Source: Sweltsa coloradensis (Eukaryota; Arthropoda; Insecta; Plecoptera; Chloroperlidae). Taken from it: 64,000 bases of DNA. The number at the start of each line of letters is the position of its first letter. Positions within the stretch are counted from its first letter, which is position 1. Below the pieces are notes generated by a model that did not search any database, was not told where the DNA came from, and was given only the letters and a program-made list of their open reading frames with translations. The translations under genes and the position numbers were made by a program. The stretch covers positions 186,001 through 250,000 of the forward strand of contig JAMZAV010000769.1 in assembly GCA_024449915.1 (NCBI GenBank). The letters run 5' to 3'. Below, one piece after another: positions 1 to 11,192 of the stretch.

Positions 1-24
1 GTAAGAATTACATAGTTATCTTAC

Positions 25-224
25 CTGTTAGCCCGCGACCTATGAAGACTGCCTCGTTCCGATTGATTGCCGTAACGCTTCCAACAGTACGCAGCACCAA
101 GTAACAGCGAAGGATCAACAAGAATCGAGCCACGTTTAAGCTAGTCATCCGAACCGCTTGAACTGCACGGTAATTGCACATTATATGGCAAAACACGAGG
201 AACACAAGAAAGTGCCATTTATAA
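25..224 (-). CDS. RUSF1: RUSF1 homologue, coding exon 5 (gene continues beyond the left edge)
   Basis: Exon of 200 nt. The acceptor is CCTCTTTTTTTCAG (AG ends at 225) and the donor ACAG|GTAAGATA (GT at 24-23). Its first base completes the Ser codon from exon 4, and it ends in phase 1. The product contains CHIMCNYRAVQAVRMTSLN, then RCYLVLRTVG and INRNEAVFIG, matching the vertebrate HIYANYRAV, RLVLKHYL and ANRMEPLW stretches. By comparison with vertebrate RUSF1 (about 470 residues), roughly 170-190 C-terminal residues remain to the left of this window. With its long N-terminus the whole protein would be about 650-680 residues. Confidence 0.94.
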
Positions 225-366
225 CTGAAAAAAAGAGGGTATAGATGAAAACATGAAATAATCTTACAGTATTGCATTATTTCTTTACTCTTAGGCTACC
301 TTATTTTCTGGTCTCGATCCAAACTGGACATATTTTGTATAGCTACCATAATGATTGTCTTTACTT

Positions 367-2048
367 TAAGGGTGGGCGAATGTTCGATGCGAGCCGAGCT
401 TTTTTCGAAATTCGGCTCGGCTCGGGCTCGACTTTTTAGGCTCGAGTTCGGTTTCTATTAAAACTTCGAACTTTAAACAAACTTTGTCTTAAAATTAAGG
501 CAAAAATTGATTTTATACATCGTTCGCGTACTGTAGCAACAAAGCAGCGAACGCCATATTGGATATTTCTATCAGCTGATTTTCAACGCCTTGAAAAGTT
601 CTCGTGTTGTCATGCCGTGACGTCACGACGAAGCTGTCTGTTAGAAGGCGTCTGTGATTGGCTCGATCGGTACCTAATTTTTGGCATGGAATTAAAGAAA
701 GCCTTTTCTTCTTATAGTACTTTATTATATAAGTTTTATATTATAAAGAGGGAACTACGGCTATGGCTTCTACCTAACAAAGCAAATAGAGAATTTTGTA
801 AAAATCTTATAAATAATGTCCTTCAACAAAACCGTACCTAACTGAAGTTATTCTAAGAAATAAATTTTAGTTGCACCTCCTATACCATTTACCGATTGAG
901 CGTCACTAAAACAAAACCTATACAGTAACAATAGGATTTAAACTCAGGTCAAAACCCTTTTTGCACATTTTTATTTTATCTACAATAATGTTATGTAATT
1001 ATTAACTGCTCTATACATTGTCCACACTATTTTAGATATTATTTACTTTATTAATGTATTATTCATAATCATTGGTTTTGTATTGTGCTTCTTATGTTAA
1101 ATTGAATTTTTTTCGAAATTATCTAATAAATTTCTTGATATTTAATCATATATTATTGTGTGCCTTATTTATTATTATACATTGTAAAATCATTATCTCT
1201 AGTACCTTTTGCCATCTGAGCTGTTTGTTGTTTTTCTAATAATTTAAATTAAGAAGCCCTCACGCACAGGCCGCAAGGCCCATGTGAGGATTCATTTTCT
1301 TAGAACTGTTATTTTTGTTGGTACATATTATTGTATTTTCTTTAAATGTGTAAAATATGTTCTCCTTATATTGTAATGTTTTTGGTGTAAACGAAATGAA
1401 TAAAGCTTATATTGAATCTGAAAACATATTTCACCGAAGTCGATGACTATCTATTCTTATTCCAAATAGGCCTAGTAATCACAAATAACAATAATAACTC
1501 GAGTCATTTTACCTAATCCTTAGTTTGGAACGCGTCAGTTATGCTCCGCCTCCGGCGTGTGGGCGGAGCATGGGCGGGCCTAACGCTCGCAGCGCATGTT
1601 TCCTACTGCGCGGTCGACTTGTGTGCACGCATAGCTACTGTCAAAGTTTCCCTGGCCTAGGCCTAGTCCATATATTTCTCTCGTGTTTGTTGATAACTAA
1701 ATATCAGTCATGGACAGCAGTCAGTGTGACGAAGACGATCCTGATACTACACATACTGATACAGGTAGGACTGTCTATGATAGCAAACAGAATGCAATAA
1801 TATGGCACATGGCACTTCTTTAAAAAGATTGATGATGACATTTATTTAAATAATACTAAATAAAACTAATGAGTAATGACTAATGAGATATCTAATGTAT
1901 TAATAACATTTCCAGTTGTAGCCATTTTTCCTTGTTCCCATGTTTGTATTGTGTGTAAAAGTTCGTCTCGAGTTCGAAGTTTGAAAATTTTTCGTTTTTA
2001 AGTTCGAGTTTAGCTCGAAAGTAAAAAATTCAGGTACGCCCACCCCTA
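367..2048. mobile_element. Non-autonomous hAT-type element with 8-bp target duplication
   Basis: Ends TAAGGGTGGGCG and, inverted, TAGGGGTGGGCG (11 of 12 match), flanked by a perfect 8-bp duplication CTTTACTT at 359-366 and 2049-2056. Subterminal regions are full of CTCGAG/TTCGAA-type motifs (gctcgagttcgg, agttcgagttt), as hAT transposase sites often are. No transposase is readable inside. The stretch near 1250-1420 (TGAATAAAGC end) resembles a LINE 3' end carried inside. It lies in RUSF1 intron 4. Confidence 0.82.
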
Positions 2049-2082
2049 CTTTACTTAACAATGTATCTTATTGATTAATAGA

Positions 2083-2761
2083 CTAGGGAAACGCCAAAGT
2101 CGTTGTTAAACGAGTGAGTGAGTGAGCCAAGTGTTGAGTACCCGGGAACATCCCCTTTCCTCCCCTATACCTAAGGATCTAGCCCAGTATGAGGAATGAT
2201 ACCGGGTACTCAACACATGGCTCACTCACTCGTTTAACAACAAATTTGGCGTTTCCCTTGTTATTTAAATTGAACATTTAAAATGCAAATCGTGTTCAAA
2301 ACGTATTAGCGTAAAACATTAACGAATTTCCAAGATGAAACAAAATCACCTAATTTTTATTTCCCATTTAACACTTCTCAAAAATAATATGTGGATGTAA
2401 AAATATAAAAAAAGTTCGAACTAACGGGAATCGAACCCCAACCCTCCGTGCGGTAGGCTTAATGCTTACCACTGTGCCATGTAAGCCACGCAAATTACGT
2501 CCCGCTAGCTGCTACTAAACAAATGCTATCGATAATTTAAAAAATCACATTTTTATTTATTGTAGGCTTAAATCGCAATGGATCAAGCTGATTTTGTTAA
2601 CAGTTCTCAGTATACTCGTACCGGATGTCTGTTTAAAATTTCAGCTTAATCTGTTCAGCGGTTCGGCTGATTTTCGACGTACAGACAGACAGACAGACAG
2701 AATCACAATGAGAGCCGTTTGAGTTGAATGGAGACACTCGGTCGCTCCGCTCCCTCGTTTA
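2083..2761 (-). mobile_element. Helentron-like family A, copy 1
   Basis: Read on the minus strand it begins TTAAACGAGGGAGCGG and ends with a short hairpin (AAACG, 7-nt loop, CGTTT) followed by CCCTAG. The initial TTAAACGAG recurs inverted (CTCGTTTAA) just inside the 3' hairpin, the asymmetric inverted-repeat layout of Helentrons. The 3' end is duplicated in inverse orientation (2083-2156 against 2195-2262), giving a long hairpin. The centre carries tRNA-type A and B boxes. A GTCTGTCTGTCTG tract follows the 5' end. Confidence 0.65.
2416..2494 (-). repeat. tRNA-like promoter segment in family A copy 1
   Basis: The minus strand holds an A-box-like TGGCACAGTGGTAAGC (2464-2479) and a B-box GGTTCGATTCC (2427-2437) at tRNA-like spacing. 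The acceptor ends do not pair, so this is a tRNA-derived pol III promoter relic rather than a tRNA gene. Confidence 0.6.
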
Positions 2762-2762
2762 A

Positions 2763-3369
2763 CTAGGGAAACGCCAAAGTCGTTGTTAAACGAGTGAGTT
2801 AGCCAAGTGTTTTGACTTCTAAAACCGTACCGTCTGGTCACCTTACAGGAACTCACTCTACTTGCCACAATAATTATTTAAATTGAACATTCAAAATGCG
2901 AATCGTATTCAAAACGTATCAGCGTGAAACATTAACAAATTTCCAAGATAAAACAAAATCACCTAATTTTTATTTCCCATTTAACACCCCTCAAAAATAA
3001 TATGTGGGTGTAAAAATATAAAAAAGTTAGAACTGACGGGTATCGAACCCCATCCATCTGTGCAGAAGGCTAAATGGTTACCACTAGGCCATGCAGGCCA
3101 CGTCATCCTCGTCCCGCTAACTGCTACGAAACAAAAGCCATTGATATTATTAAAAATCACATTTTTATTTATTGTAGGCTTTGATCGTAATGGATCAAGC
3201 TGATTTTGTTAACAGTTCTTAGTAAACTCGTACCGGATGTCTGTTTAAAATTTCAGCGCAATCTGTTCAGCGGTTCGGCTGATTTTCGACGTACAGACAG
3301 ACAGACAGAATCACAATGAGAGCCGTTTGAGTTGAATGGAGACACTCGGTCGCTCCGCTCCCTCGTTTA
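2763..3369 (-). mobile_element. Helentron-like family A, copy 2 (tandem to copy 1)
   Basis: Same ends and interior as copy 1 and lying head-to-tail with it: the CTAG of this copy starts at 2763, directly after the TTAA end of copy 1. It lacks the second, inverted copy of the 3' terminus. Tandem arrays of this kind are common in rolling-circle transposons. Confidence 0.65.
3026..3103 (-). repeat. tRNA-like promoter segment in family A copy 2
   Basis: A-box-like TGGCCTAGTGGTAACC (3075-3090) and B-box-like GGTTCGATACC (3038-3051) on the minus strand, as in copies 1 and 3. Confidence 0.55.
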
Positions 3370-3457
3370 ATTATTTGTATTTAGACTAGGAAATGACCGG
3401 TATGTACATAAGAACTGAAGGGGTAAGAACATTTTATGACCACCCCTTGATTTACTT

Positions 3458-3880
3458 TTGCCAGCGGGTGTGTGGATGAGTGTAGATGAGAGCCTTGTGC
3501 AGGCTGTAGATTTCAAGTTCTTGAGAAGCATTGTAGGTAAGACTAGATGGGACCGAAAACGGAATGGGGATATCCGAGATCAAGTAGGCATGAGAAATTT
3601 AATGGAGCGAATTGAAGAGAGAAGATTAAAGTGGTTCGGACATGTCAAAAGGATAGAAGGAGCGAGATTACCAAGAAGGATGATGGAATTGGAAATTCCA
3701 GGTAGGAGACCAAGGGGCAGACTACGACAACAATGGCAGAATAGTGTTAGAAAGGATGTAGAACAGCGAGGAGGAGACTGGAATGTGGTGGAAGAAGAGG
3801 AGTGGTGGCAGGACAGAAGAAGATGGAGAGGCCTGTCTTCAATGCCAACCCAACGAAGAGTTGGACGTGGCAACAGATGA
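3458..3880 (+). pseudogene. C-terminal fragment of a non-LTR retrotransposon reverse transcriptase
   Basis: About 140 codons without a stop. The order FLRSIVGKTRWDRKRN, RRLKWFGHVKRI, GRRPRGRLRQQW and DRRRWRGL is the conserved tail of LINE polyproteins of the 'craniofacial development protein 2-like' type. The coding tail runs straight into a (GAT)n/(AAT)n microsatellite at 3881-3906, the usual 3' end of such LINEs. The copy is 5'-truncated: no RT core or endonuclease lies upstream, where family A ends at 3369. It sits in intron 4 in the orientation opposite to RUSF1. Confidence 0.8.
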
Positions 3881-4485
3881 TAATAATAATGATGATGATG
3901 ATGATGAGTGGGTGTAGATACACAACGCAAGGCAGTGTTTATGAAGCTATTCGCATCCCCGGACCACCAGGCCAGTGGTTCCCACTTACCAACCTTTTTC
4001 AAAATTGCTACATTTAATAATTTTGTGGCACACCCTTCAACCATTTAGTAATTTAGCATGTCTGGTAAACAATATATTTTTAAAATCAGCAATTTGCTGT
4101 TAATGCTTTTTACTAGAGCGGGACCGATTCCGATACCGAGTCTTCGTAGAATCGGAAGAATCGCCAATTCCAAGTCTTGAATGAAAATTTTTGATGCCAA
4201 TTCATTGTTTGAATTTCGCGTGCGGAAGAATTGATCCAAGTTCGATAGTCGAAATGTATGCAGATCGATAGTCAAAAGCCACCATTTTGCAAGTGTTTGA
4301 CCTTGGTTGGGTGAATTGACGGACTCCTTGACAGGTTTTGCAATGTACAAAACGTTTAGACAGACGGAAGGCTGATACAAATGCGGAGCGCGGCTGGTAA
4401 AAAGGTATAATATGCAGCGAAAGTATATATTTTTATTTTTAAGTCGGCCAAAATGCAAGAGCGCGTATGGAGGATATGCATATTG
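3881..4485. other. LINE 3' microsatellite and unassigned intron
   Basis: A short ATG/GAT microsatellite, then intronic sequence without a gene. 4383-4470 (CGCGGCTGGTAAAAA and then AAAATGCAAGAGCGC) recurs in weaker form at 28099-28175. Confidence 0.5.
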
Positions 4486-5170
4486 TTGGATGAGCGAAGC
4501 AAAGACTTTAATTTCACTGACCCCCCAAAAAATTTAGCTTGGATTTTTTTTGTTTGTTTTTCTTTCTGTTTGTTCGCGCTCTACCGGGCAAACGGCATAT
4601 GCGATCTTGATGAAAATTGGAGGGGACCTTCGAAATCTCTGAACTTTGAACGGACACAATCAAAGAAGTATTTCTTACGAATATCGTACTTTTACGATTT
4701 TTTTTATTTTTAGTGCAATATTTTTGTGATATTTGGGCCGATTCTGACCAAACAGGTGGGGCTACAACGTTCATATTTTACATAGACATTAAGGTTATGG
4801 TGATGTAGTACATTTTGAAAGAAAAAGTTGGAAAAGGTAGCCAGAATCCATAGAAATAAAGGTTTAAATATAAGTTTTTTTAGGTATTTAATAATAATAA
4901 TAATAATAATTAACAAGTAACTAACTATAGAAACTTGACAACAAATCACCTACAATGCATACAAAAAGCAAGTCTTTGGGCCTCCAAATATTTTACATTC
5001 TAATTACCATAACAATAATTAGTACTACCTACTTTATAAAATTTTTCCTAATTTAACAAAAATGATTTTGCAATGGAACTTGAAGAAGTAAAGAGATCCC
5101 ACGCATACTAAAAACTTGAAAAAGCTCATCCATGAACGCAACTAAAAATAGCGTTCGCGAAGCGGCCTAG
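4486..5170 (+). mobile_element. Helentron-like family B, copy 1
   Basis: Begins TTGGATGAGCGAAGC and ends with the inverted GCTCATCCAT, a hairpin GAACGC (11-nt loop) GCGTTC, and the terminus GGCCTAG. The family body is present: CTGACCCCCC followed by AAAAATTTAG, CTACCGGGCAAACGGCATAT, CGATCTTGATGAAAATTGG, and GGGCCGATTCTGACCAAACG. It has no coding capacity. Intron 4. Confidence 0.65.
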
Positions 5171-6134
5171 TATTAAAAAGTAAAATAAATCAATAGTTAT
5201 TAGTTAGTAACGTTTTCAATTTTTATGTGAGCCCACTTATAGTGAATTAAAAAAATTAAACTGAGTATACTCAATATAATCACATAAATGAACAACTATA
5301 GCACAATTATTAATTATTCTTTACCATTTTTTGACAAAAGAGTGAAAAAGAATCGGCATCGGTAAGAACAGGTGAAAAATTGGTAAATAATTGGAATCAG
5401 AATCGGCATCGGCCTAGCTCTACTTATTATGTTATAGACACTGGGCTGGGCCTATCTTCATCACCGCACAATGTAATTCCCTAGTCCCCCAATGTCCAGT
5501 ATTGCATTTCTGTTGAGTTGGTAACCATACTTGCTATCTTACCTTCCATCAGCCACCGTGAGGAGTAGAATTAGCCCGATAAGAGTTCCAAACAGACTGA
5601 CGCATGCCTCTTGGCTATTATCTTTAGCGGACACATCGGCCATATTCCCACGGATTGCCTGAAGATTGCAACAGAAAACAAGATCAGGATTAACGTTTGC
5701 ACTAACACAGACCACATTCTCTCTTTGGAGGCGCAGGCATAGACAAATTAGTTTGACAAGAATACCCTCTCTTGCCATTCTTGAATCAAACTCCTAATGG
5801 AATGAAATACAAAAAAAATACAAAATTAGGCATAGGGCTACACATAACTCAACAAATAACAAGTAGACCTAACAAATTACCCGTGTGTATGTGTGTACAT
5901 TTTCAATTAAAATGTTCTGCATATTAAATTAAGTTAAAGCTAATAGAAAAAGCTTAAAATGGTAAATGTGTAGGTATAAAGAAATTAAAGATACCTACCT
6001 TGAACAATAAACATTTTATAACAAAACTACACTACCATCTACTATAAAAGTGTCTATATAAAATAGACTAATTTTACAACAAATAGCTGCTGGAAAAACT
6101 GAAAACCCATGTAACATTCATAACTAAGGTATGA
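5171..6134. other. Unassigned intron flanking exon 4
   Basis: Apart from exon 4 (5543-5658) I see no gene, terminal repeats or coding signal here. Confidence 0.4.
5543..5658 (-). CDS. RUSF1: RUSF1 homologue, coding exon 4
   Basis: Exon of 116 nt between acceptor TGCAATCTTCAG (AG ends at 5659) and donor GAAG|GTAAGATA (GT at 5542-5541). It starts in phase 0 and ends with two bases of a Ser codon. The product reads NMADVSAKDNSQEACVSLFG followed by a hydrophobic stretch (TLIGLILLLTVADG), matching the vertebrate NMADVSAKDSSQET segment and the membrane-like segment after it. Junctions with exons 3 and 5 preserve the family alignment without gaps, which makes the exon boundaries secure. Confidence 0.95.
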
Positions 6135-6142
6135 CAAATCAA

Positions 6143-7281
6143 CAGTGTTGGGGTCGCTACTTTTAAAAAGTAGCATGCTATCGCTAACGCTACATGCCCC
6201 GGAAAAGTAGCTTCGCTACTTTTTCGCTACTTTTTTTTAGATGTAGCGACGCTACATTCGCGCTACACAAGAAATATAGCGCGCTACTTTTCCGCTACAT
6301 GTTCACGTTTAATCGGGGGGTGTCGAGATCTCACATTATCCCGTTTTTAAAGCCTTTTGACGTCGTGCCGCGATGATTTTTAACTCCATTTGTGTCAACT
6401 CGATCGTGATCTATCATCAAAAGCACATAGTTTCGGTTTCCATTGCGATAGAAGGCGTTCTTTTAACGTTTAGGCTAGGCTAGGCCCTAGTCTTTTAAGA
6501 ATTCTAGGCCTAATGATCAACATTCATATTGCATTTCTTATTTTCAACAACGTGTTTTTCGCGGAATCACTGCAGAAGAATGCGACAAACAAGGTTTGGA
6601 ATAGGCCTACTGGTGCCGTACAATAGCGATAAAGCCCGGAATGTCCCAAGGGAGGGGAGATATATGGCACTAATCCATTGATATTTAACTACTGTCTACA
6701 ATAGGGGCTTAATATCAATGCACTAATCACTTCATTTTAATATTCAATTCAGACGATTGGCGTAATTATTGAGCGGCTTATGCTCTAAATCAATAATCCG
6801 ACTTCTAATTATCGTGGATACATCTTTGTTTACGACCCTGAAATAGCACTCAAGATGCACCACGCAATTTAATAATCACTGCAATATTTTGGTAAAGTCA
6901 GCTCACACGATGTGACAGCGTTGTGACAGATCGGCGATCGCTCGCATCCTTCGGACGACGCAGAGAGAGGGAGAGGCTCGCTGAGAGCGAGCGAGGGAGA
7001 TGGTGTGCAAGTGAGACGAGATTACGGGCCGGTCTACATGGCGAGCACATGACGTGGCGCGGCGGGCGTTACAAGTTAGTTTGCAGTGCCGACTTTTGAC
7101 TTTACGTGGTACTGGAACTGCTGGCGCCGGAACTTAGAAAGTAGTGCAAATATCACGCTAACGCTACAAAAATTGTAGCATGCTACCGCTACAATATGCC
7201 CCCTTAATAAAGTAGCGCGCTACTGGCTCCGCTACAAGTAAAAGTAGCATGCTACATGTAGCGCGCTTCTCCCCAAGACTG
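6143..7281. mobile_element. Non-autonomous hAT-type element with GTAGC-rich ends
   Basis: Ends CAGTGTTGGGG and, inverted, CAGTCTTGGGG, with a perfect 8-bp duplication CAAATCAA at 6135-6142 and 7282-7289. Both ends are saturated with the pentamer GTAGC/GCTAC and composites such as GTAGCATGCTAC and GTAGCGCGCTAC, probably a transposase-binding array. It is 1,139 bp with no transposase. It lies in RUSF1 intron 3. Confidence 0.87.
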
Positions 7282-7452
7282 CAAATCAATGAGCATTTAA
7301 TTGGGAATGAAGCAATTAACAATAGACAAGACCTCCAACTACAAAAAATAAATGTTGCATTGTTAGAAATTCCACGTGCATTGACAATAACAGACATAGG
7401 CCTAAATGGTAAGAAAAACAACTACTCATTAGGTCAACTAAAGAAATTGACA

Positions 7453-7820
7453 TCTATATAAATAAAAACAAAATGTATGTATGTATGTAGTATGTATGTC
7501 TGTCCGTTTGTCCTTTATGCATTACTACAGCATTCATCCAATCTCCATGAAACTTGGCACATATATGTATTTTTTCACGGGGAAGGTTTCTATGCTATTC
7601 ATTTTGTTGTAACTCCTCCACGTGGTGATCGGTGCCTGCAAAGAGGACTCACCAATGAATTGACTTCGACACCGTTGGACATATCACCATGAAAGTTGAC
7701 ACATATACGTATTTTTTTATGGAGAAGGTTTCTATGTTATCCACTTTTGTTTGTTTTGTTGTTTTTGTTTTGTTTTGGGTTTTGTTGAGTACACTCCCGC
7801 GAAGGGTTCTGGCATAACAC

Positions 7821-7863
<43 letters not shown>

Positions 7864-7894
7864 CGTTGCAGCAATGCGTGACGGGTCAGCTAGT
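7453..7894 (+). mobile_element. Short Helentron-like (Helitron2) element with (AAC)n tract
   Basis: Begins TCTATATAAATAAAA followed by TGTATGTATG and GTCTGTCCGTTTGTCC, with CCATGAAACTTGGCAC; ends GGGTCAGCTAGT. These are the characteristic ends and interior of invertebrate Helitron2-type elements. An (AAC)n microsatellite occupies 7819-7866. It interrupts a LINE immediately upstream of its RNase H domain. No Rep/helicase is present. Confidence 0.7.
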
Positions 7895-8351
7895 TGGCTT
7901 ATATTTGCCAGAATCCCAAAAATGAATGGCTTCATCTGTATACAGATGGATCAGCACCCCCAGGGGAAGGAAATGCAGGTACAGGGATATACAGCCGAGA
8001 GTTTTAGGCTTCCTACCCAGCTGGTGCCAATGGAAGCAATTACGATGGAAAAATCCGAGCAATAGTTGAAGCACTATTGAAACTAACAAAATCAGAAATC
8101 CGGAAAAAATTGTGATCCTATCAGACTCCAAGACTGCCATTTCAAGGAAGCAGAACCCGAAATGAGACAATGTAAACTACAGATTCTGCGCCACATGAAC
8201 TATGTATTGTATGGTAACAAAATTGTGCTACAATGGATACCGACCCACTGTGGCATATATGGTAATGAGAAGGCCGACTACAAAGCCAAACAAGGTAGCA
8301 AAAAGCAACAAGAAAGTAGAAAGCCGGCTCATAAATCTCTAAAATCTCACC
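7895..8351 (+). pseudogene. RNase H domain of a non-LTR retrotransposon, interrupted
   Basis: Frames read YTDGSAPPG (first Asp), then VILSDSKTAIS (Asp), then LQWIPTHCGIYGNEKAD (His and Asp), the four RNase HI motifs of a LINE polyprotein. Stops and frameshifts separate them. The LINE is split: its upstream part lies before the Helentron (7290-7452) and its tail resumes at 9528 after the hAT element at 8360-9527. Confidence 0.75.
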
Positions 8352-8359
8352 TGCATGCA

Positions 8360-9527
8360 TAGGGTTGCCAACCATCCGGAATTTCTCCGGACAGTCAGGA
8401 TTTAAACACATATGTCCGGATGGAGGAATTGACCCGTTCCGGGCGTCACTGTGTCCGGAATTTGTAAAAAAATACTATACTAACGTTCACTACATATTAA
8501 TAGAATTTGTGTATGATCGTCTAAAAGCATTATTATTCCTCCTCTTAATTTTCGATGTAGGCTAGAATCACTCGCAATATGTTTCAACTTGGTAATTTGT
8601 TCGTCATTCTGTTGGCATCAGCTGCTCTCTTTGTCCTCAACCGCCGCCCGTACGCCACGCGACTGGCGGCACAGGCACAGACACATTTCGTTTTGTCCGG
8701 ATAGTCGGCACGTAGGCTACGATTTGAGCGGTGTACTGTGTAGTGTGTACTTTTTTTTAACAGCATTGTTTACGTTCTGTTCGCATTTTGAATTTTGTAT
8801 TGCTAGACCTATATCTAAATATCCTTACTAAAAGTATTCAACGCCTAAGATGTTCATAAATAGGGAAGACGACGGGTACCCGGTTTGACATCTCTAATGT
8901 TTTCAATCTGCTAGAAGTCAAAAGCTATCACCCTTGGTGATAACTGAAATTAAGCACATGGGAATAGAGATACAGCAAAGGCTGGCCTTTCTTTATCTTG
9001 TTACAATTATCTGAGCGCCAGCATTCCCGCTTTAGCCCCTCCCCCTCGCCCTGCACCAATGCATCATGACCTTGACTAGACTGTGACAAGATATAAAGCA
9101 GATGCAGAGAACAGTGAGAGTTATCTTAATAGCCGACTGCTGTTCCTCTTTCGTGATTATGAAATACTACTTCATCGGCACGTTAGTATTTACAGAACAG
9201 CATTACGTCTGAGATATTACGATAATTGATGAGCGCATTTCATTACACACCCCACACGATTTTTTCGTGTTACTACCTGGGTAATCCGCGGGTAATGTGG
9301 ATGGGTACCCGGGTCGTAAAAAAGTCGAGTTTCGTCATCCCAATTCATAATTCACAACACTCAGATTTCTGTAAGTTGAATCTGTGTTCCATACTTCCAT
9401 TACAAAAAAAAAAGATCGTTAGTTGAGTGAAATGGATGGTTGTAGTAAAAAAATGTATTGTGCCCCCCTCCCCCCAATGTTATGAGTCTTTGTCCGGAAT
9501 TCCATTCCTGTTAAGTTGGTAACCCTA
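8360..9527. mobile_element. Non-autonomous hAT-type element inside a LINE
   Basis: Ends TAGGGTTGCCAAC and, inverted, TAGGGTTACCAAC. Flanks TGCATGCA (8352-8359) and TGCATTCA (9528-9535) match at 7 of 8 positions, an 8-bp duplication. TCCGGA motifs cluster at both ends. About 140 bp in the interior (near 8890-9030) recur inverted near 37265-37400. Confidence 0.72.
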
Positions 9528-9931
9528 TGCATTCATCGACTGTCAAAGTGGTCCGTAAGGAATGGCCAGAGAAGGGGCAGAATAAACTGTGGGAAGAGTA
9601 CACTAAAATGAGGACGACTGGTACATGTAAGTGCTACAGTAGAAAAATAGAAACAGCTTAATTCCGGCTTCAAACAGGACATGACTTGATTGGAAAACAC
9701 CTCCATAGATTTGGAATTTTAGAATCTAGTGTCTTGTCGGATGTGTGGAGCTGGCAAACAGGACAGGAAACATCTTTTAGGATGAACATAGGTTGAATGG
9801 GACAAAATGCCAAATGGCATAGATCGGAGTGGACAGGAGTTCTATCTCTACTGGCTAACTAGAAAACACATGATGACATGAATATTATCAATTGTGGGCA
9901 TATGAAAAGAAGAAGAAGAAGATTTATTTCA
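9528..9931 (+). pseudogene. C-terminal tail of the interrupted LINE
   Basis: Resumes the LINE after the hAT insertion: WPEKGQNKLWEEY, then FRLQTGHDLIGKHLHRFGI in another frame, then a degraded cysteine knuckle. It ends with GGGCATATGAAAAGAAGAAG, the (GAA)n tail shared with the copies at 11160-11192, 19190-19356 and, inverted, 57795. Confidence 0.65.
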
Positions 9932-10559
9932 CAACCAAACCTACCTAGATGTAAACTGTAAATGTATTTGAGGGTGCAACATTTATTTTTTACGCATGGG
10001 TTTCTACTTTCTAGTACTTTTTAGTTTGTATCTAGTTTGTAAAGAAATATGTGTGTTATATAATAACTTGACAAGGCTAATGTTACGATGGCTGTACTAG
10101 CTACACCATCTGTTATGTAATTGAACAAGCTGCAAATAAAATACAATACAATACAATGAAGAAAAGTAGGCCTAATATTTTCAATTATTTTTAAATAGCC
10201 AATACAGTATATAACGAGCACAACAAACATATCACATCCATGGCCTAGGATAGGTTAGGCCTAGCAACCACTACTACAAATACGGCAAAATGTAAGCCTA
10301 GTCTGCAAGATTAGGACTACGGTGAATTTTACTATAAAATATCAAATCTTCCTATTTTGCTAACTGGTGATGCTTCTTTCTTTATGACAAACCTTTCAAA
10401 GTTGTTATGATAAAACAATTAGTCCCCAAGTAGCCTACGCGGCAGATGCAGGAACCAGGAGAGCTACATCCTTTATTGGGTTTATGGCAGCTGTCACTAA
10501 TAATTTCCGATCAACAATCCTGAAGAAAGAATGACAGAGAATATTCCATCTAAGCACTA
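9932..10559. other. Unassigned intron sequence
   Basis: No gene or clean repeat ends seen. 10438-10559 may be degraded upstream LINE sequence belonging to the next entry. Confidence 0.35.
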
Positions 10560-11192
10560 ATCGTAGTTAGCATGGTAAGACAAGCAGTTTGGTTGAATCT
10601 TTCATCTTTGGCAAGCTTGCATTCACTGACGTACCGAGCAGTATGATTGGTTGGAAAAGTGATGGTCAGAGCCAATGTCATATTTTTCTGCAGTGGGTAT
10701 CTGCAGTGGCAGACTTCTTGGCAAAGAGGGGCAGCAAGATGCCACAAACTGAGAAGGCGCTGTCTTATAAAAGGCAGTTAAGTCCCATCTAACATACTGC
10801 TGCTAAGAATTCAGTGCAGAGGAAGTGGGAGGAGGATGCAAAGGACAAGCCAAGGCAAAGCATAGTATCAAGAAAGACAAAACCACCCAGATATAAGAAC
10901 AGAAAGGTCTCATCTGCCCAGTTCAGACTTGACACAGGGCATGACCTGTTGGGTCAACATTTACACAAAGTAGGAATGGCAGATTCAAGCCTATGCAGCT
11001 TGTGCAGTACGGAAGAACAGAATCGACAACATCTTTTCAGTTGTGAAAGGCCTAAGTCTGAACTTGACACAATGCCAGATGGCATGATGCATGTACAAAG
11101 GGAATCCTGTCTCTATTGGATAATACGACAACACATGATGGCCGAAAAGGAGGATTATTATAATTATATGAAAAGAAGAAGAAGATATTTTT
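10560..11192 (+). pseudogene. RNase H/C-terminal fragment of the same LINE family
   Basis: Contains a deleted RNase H end (LQWVSAVADFLAKRGSK), then an open 131-codon stretch with KVSSAQFRLDTGHDLLGQHL and a cysteine knuckle CSLCSTEEQNRQHLFSC, and finally YWIIRQHMM. It ends in MKRRRR encoded by a (GAA)n tail. 5'-truncated. Confidence 0.7.

Noticed and set aside
1525..1800. Coding region inside the first hAT element
   Set aside because: No similarity to hAT transposases or other proteins that I can recognise; GC-rich non-coding text explains it.
2416..2494. A functional tRNA gene on the minus strand
   Set aside because: A and B boxes are present, but the acceptor stem does not pair and the same text sits in three copies of one repeat.
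3580..4044. Histidine-rich protein on the minus strand
   Set aside because: It is the antisense of the LINE C-terminus and its ATG microsatellite.
7732..7935. Leucine- or asparagine-rich protein on either strand
   Set aside because: It is the translation of the (AAC)n microsatellite inside a Helentron-like element.
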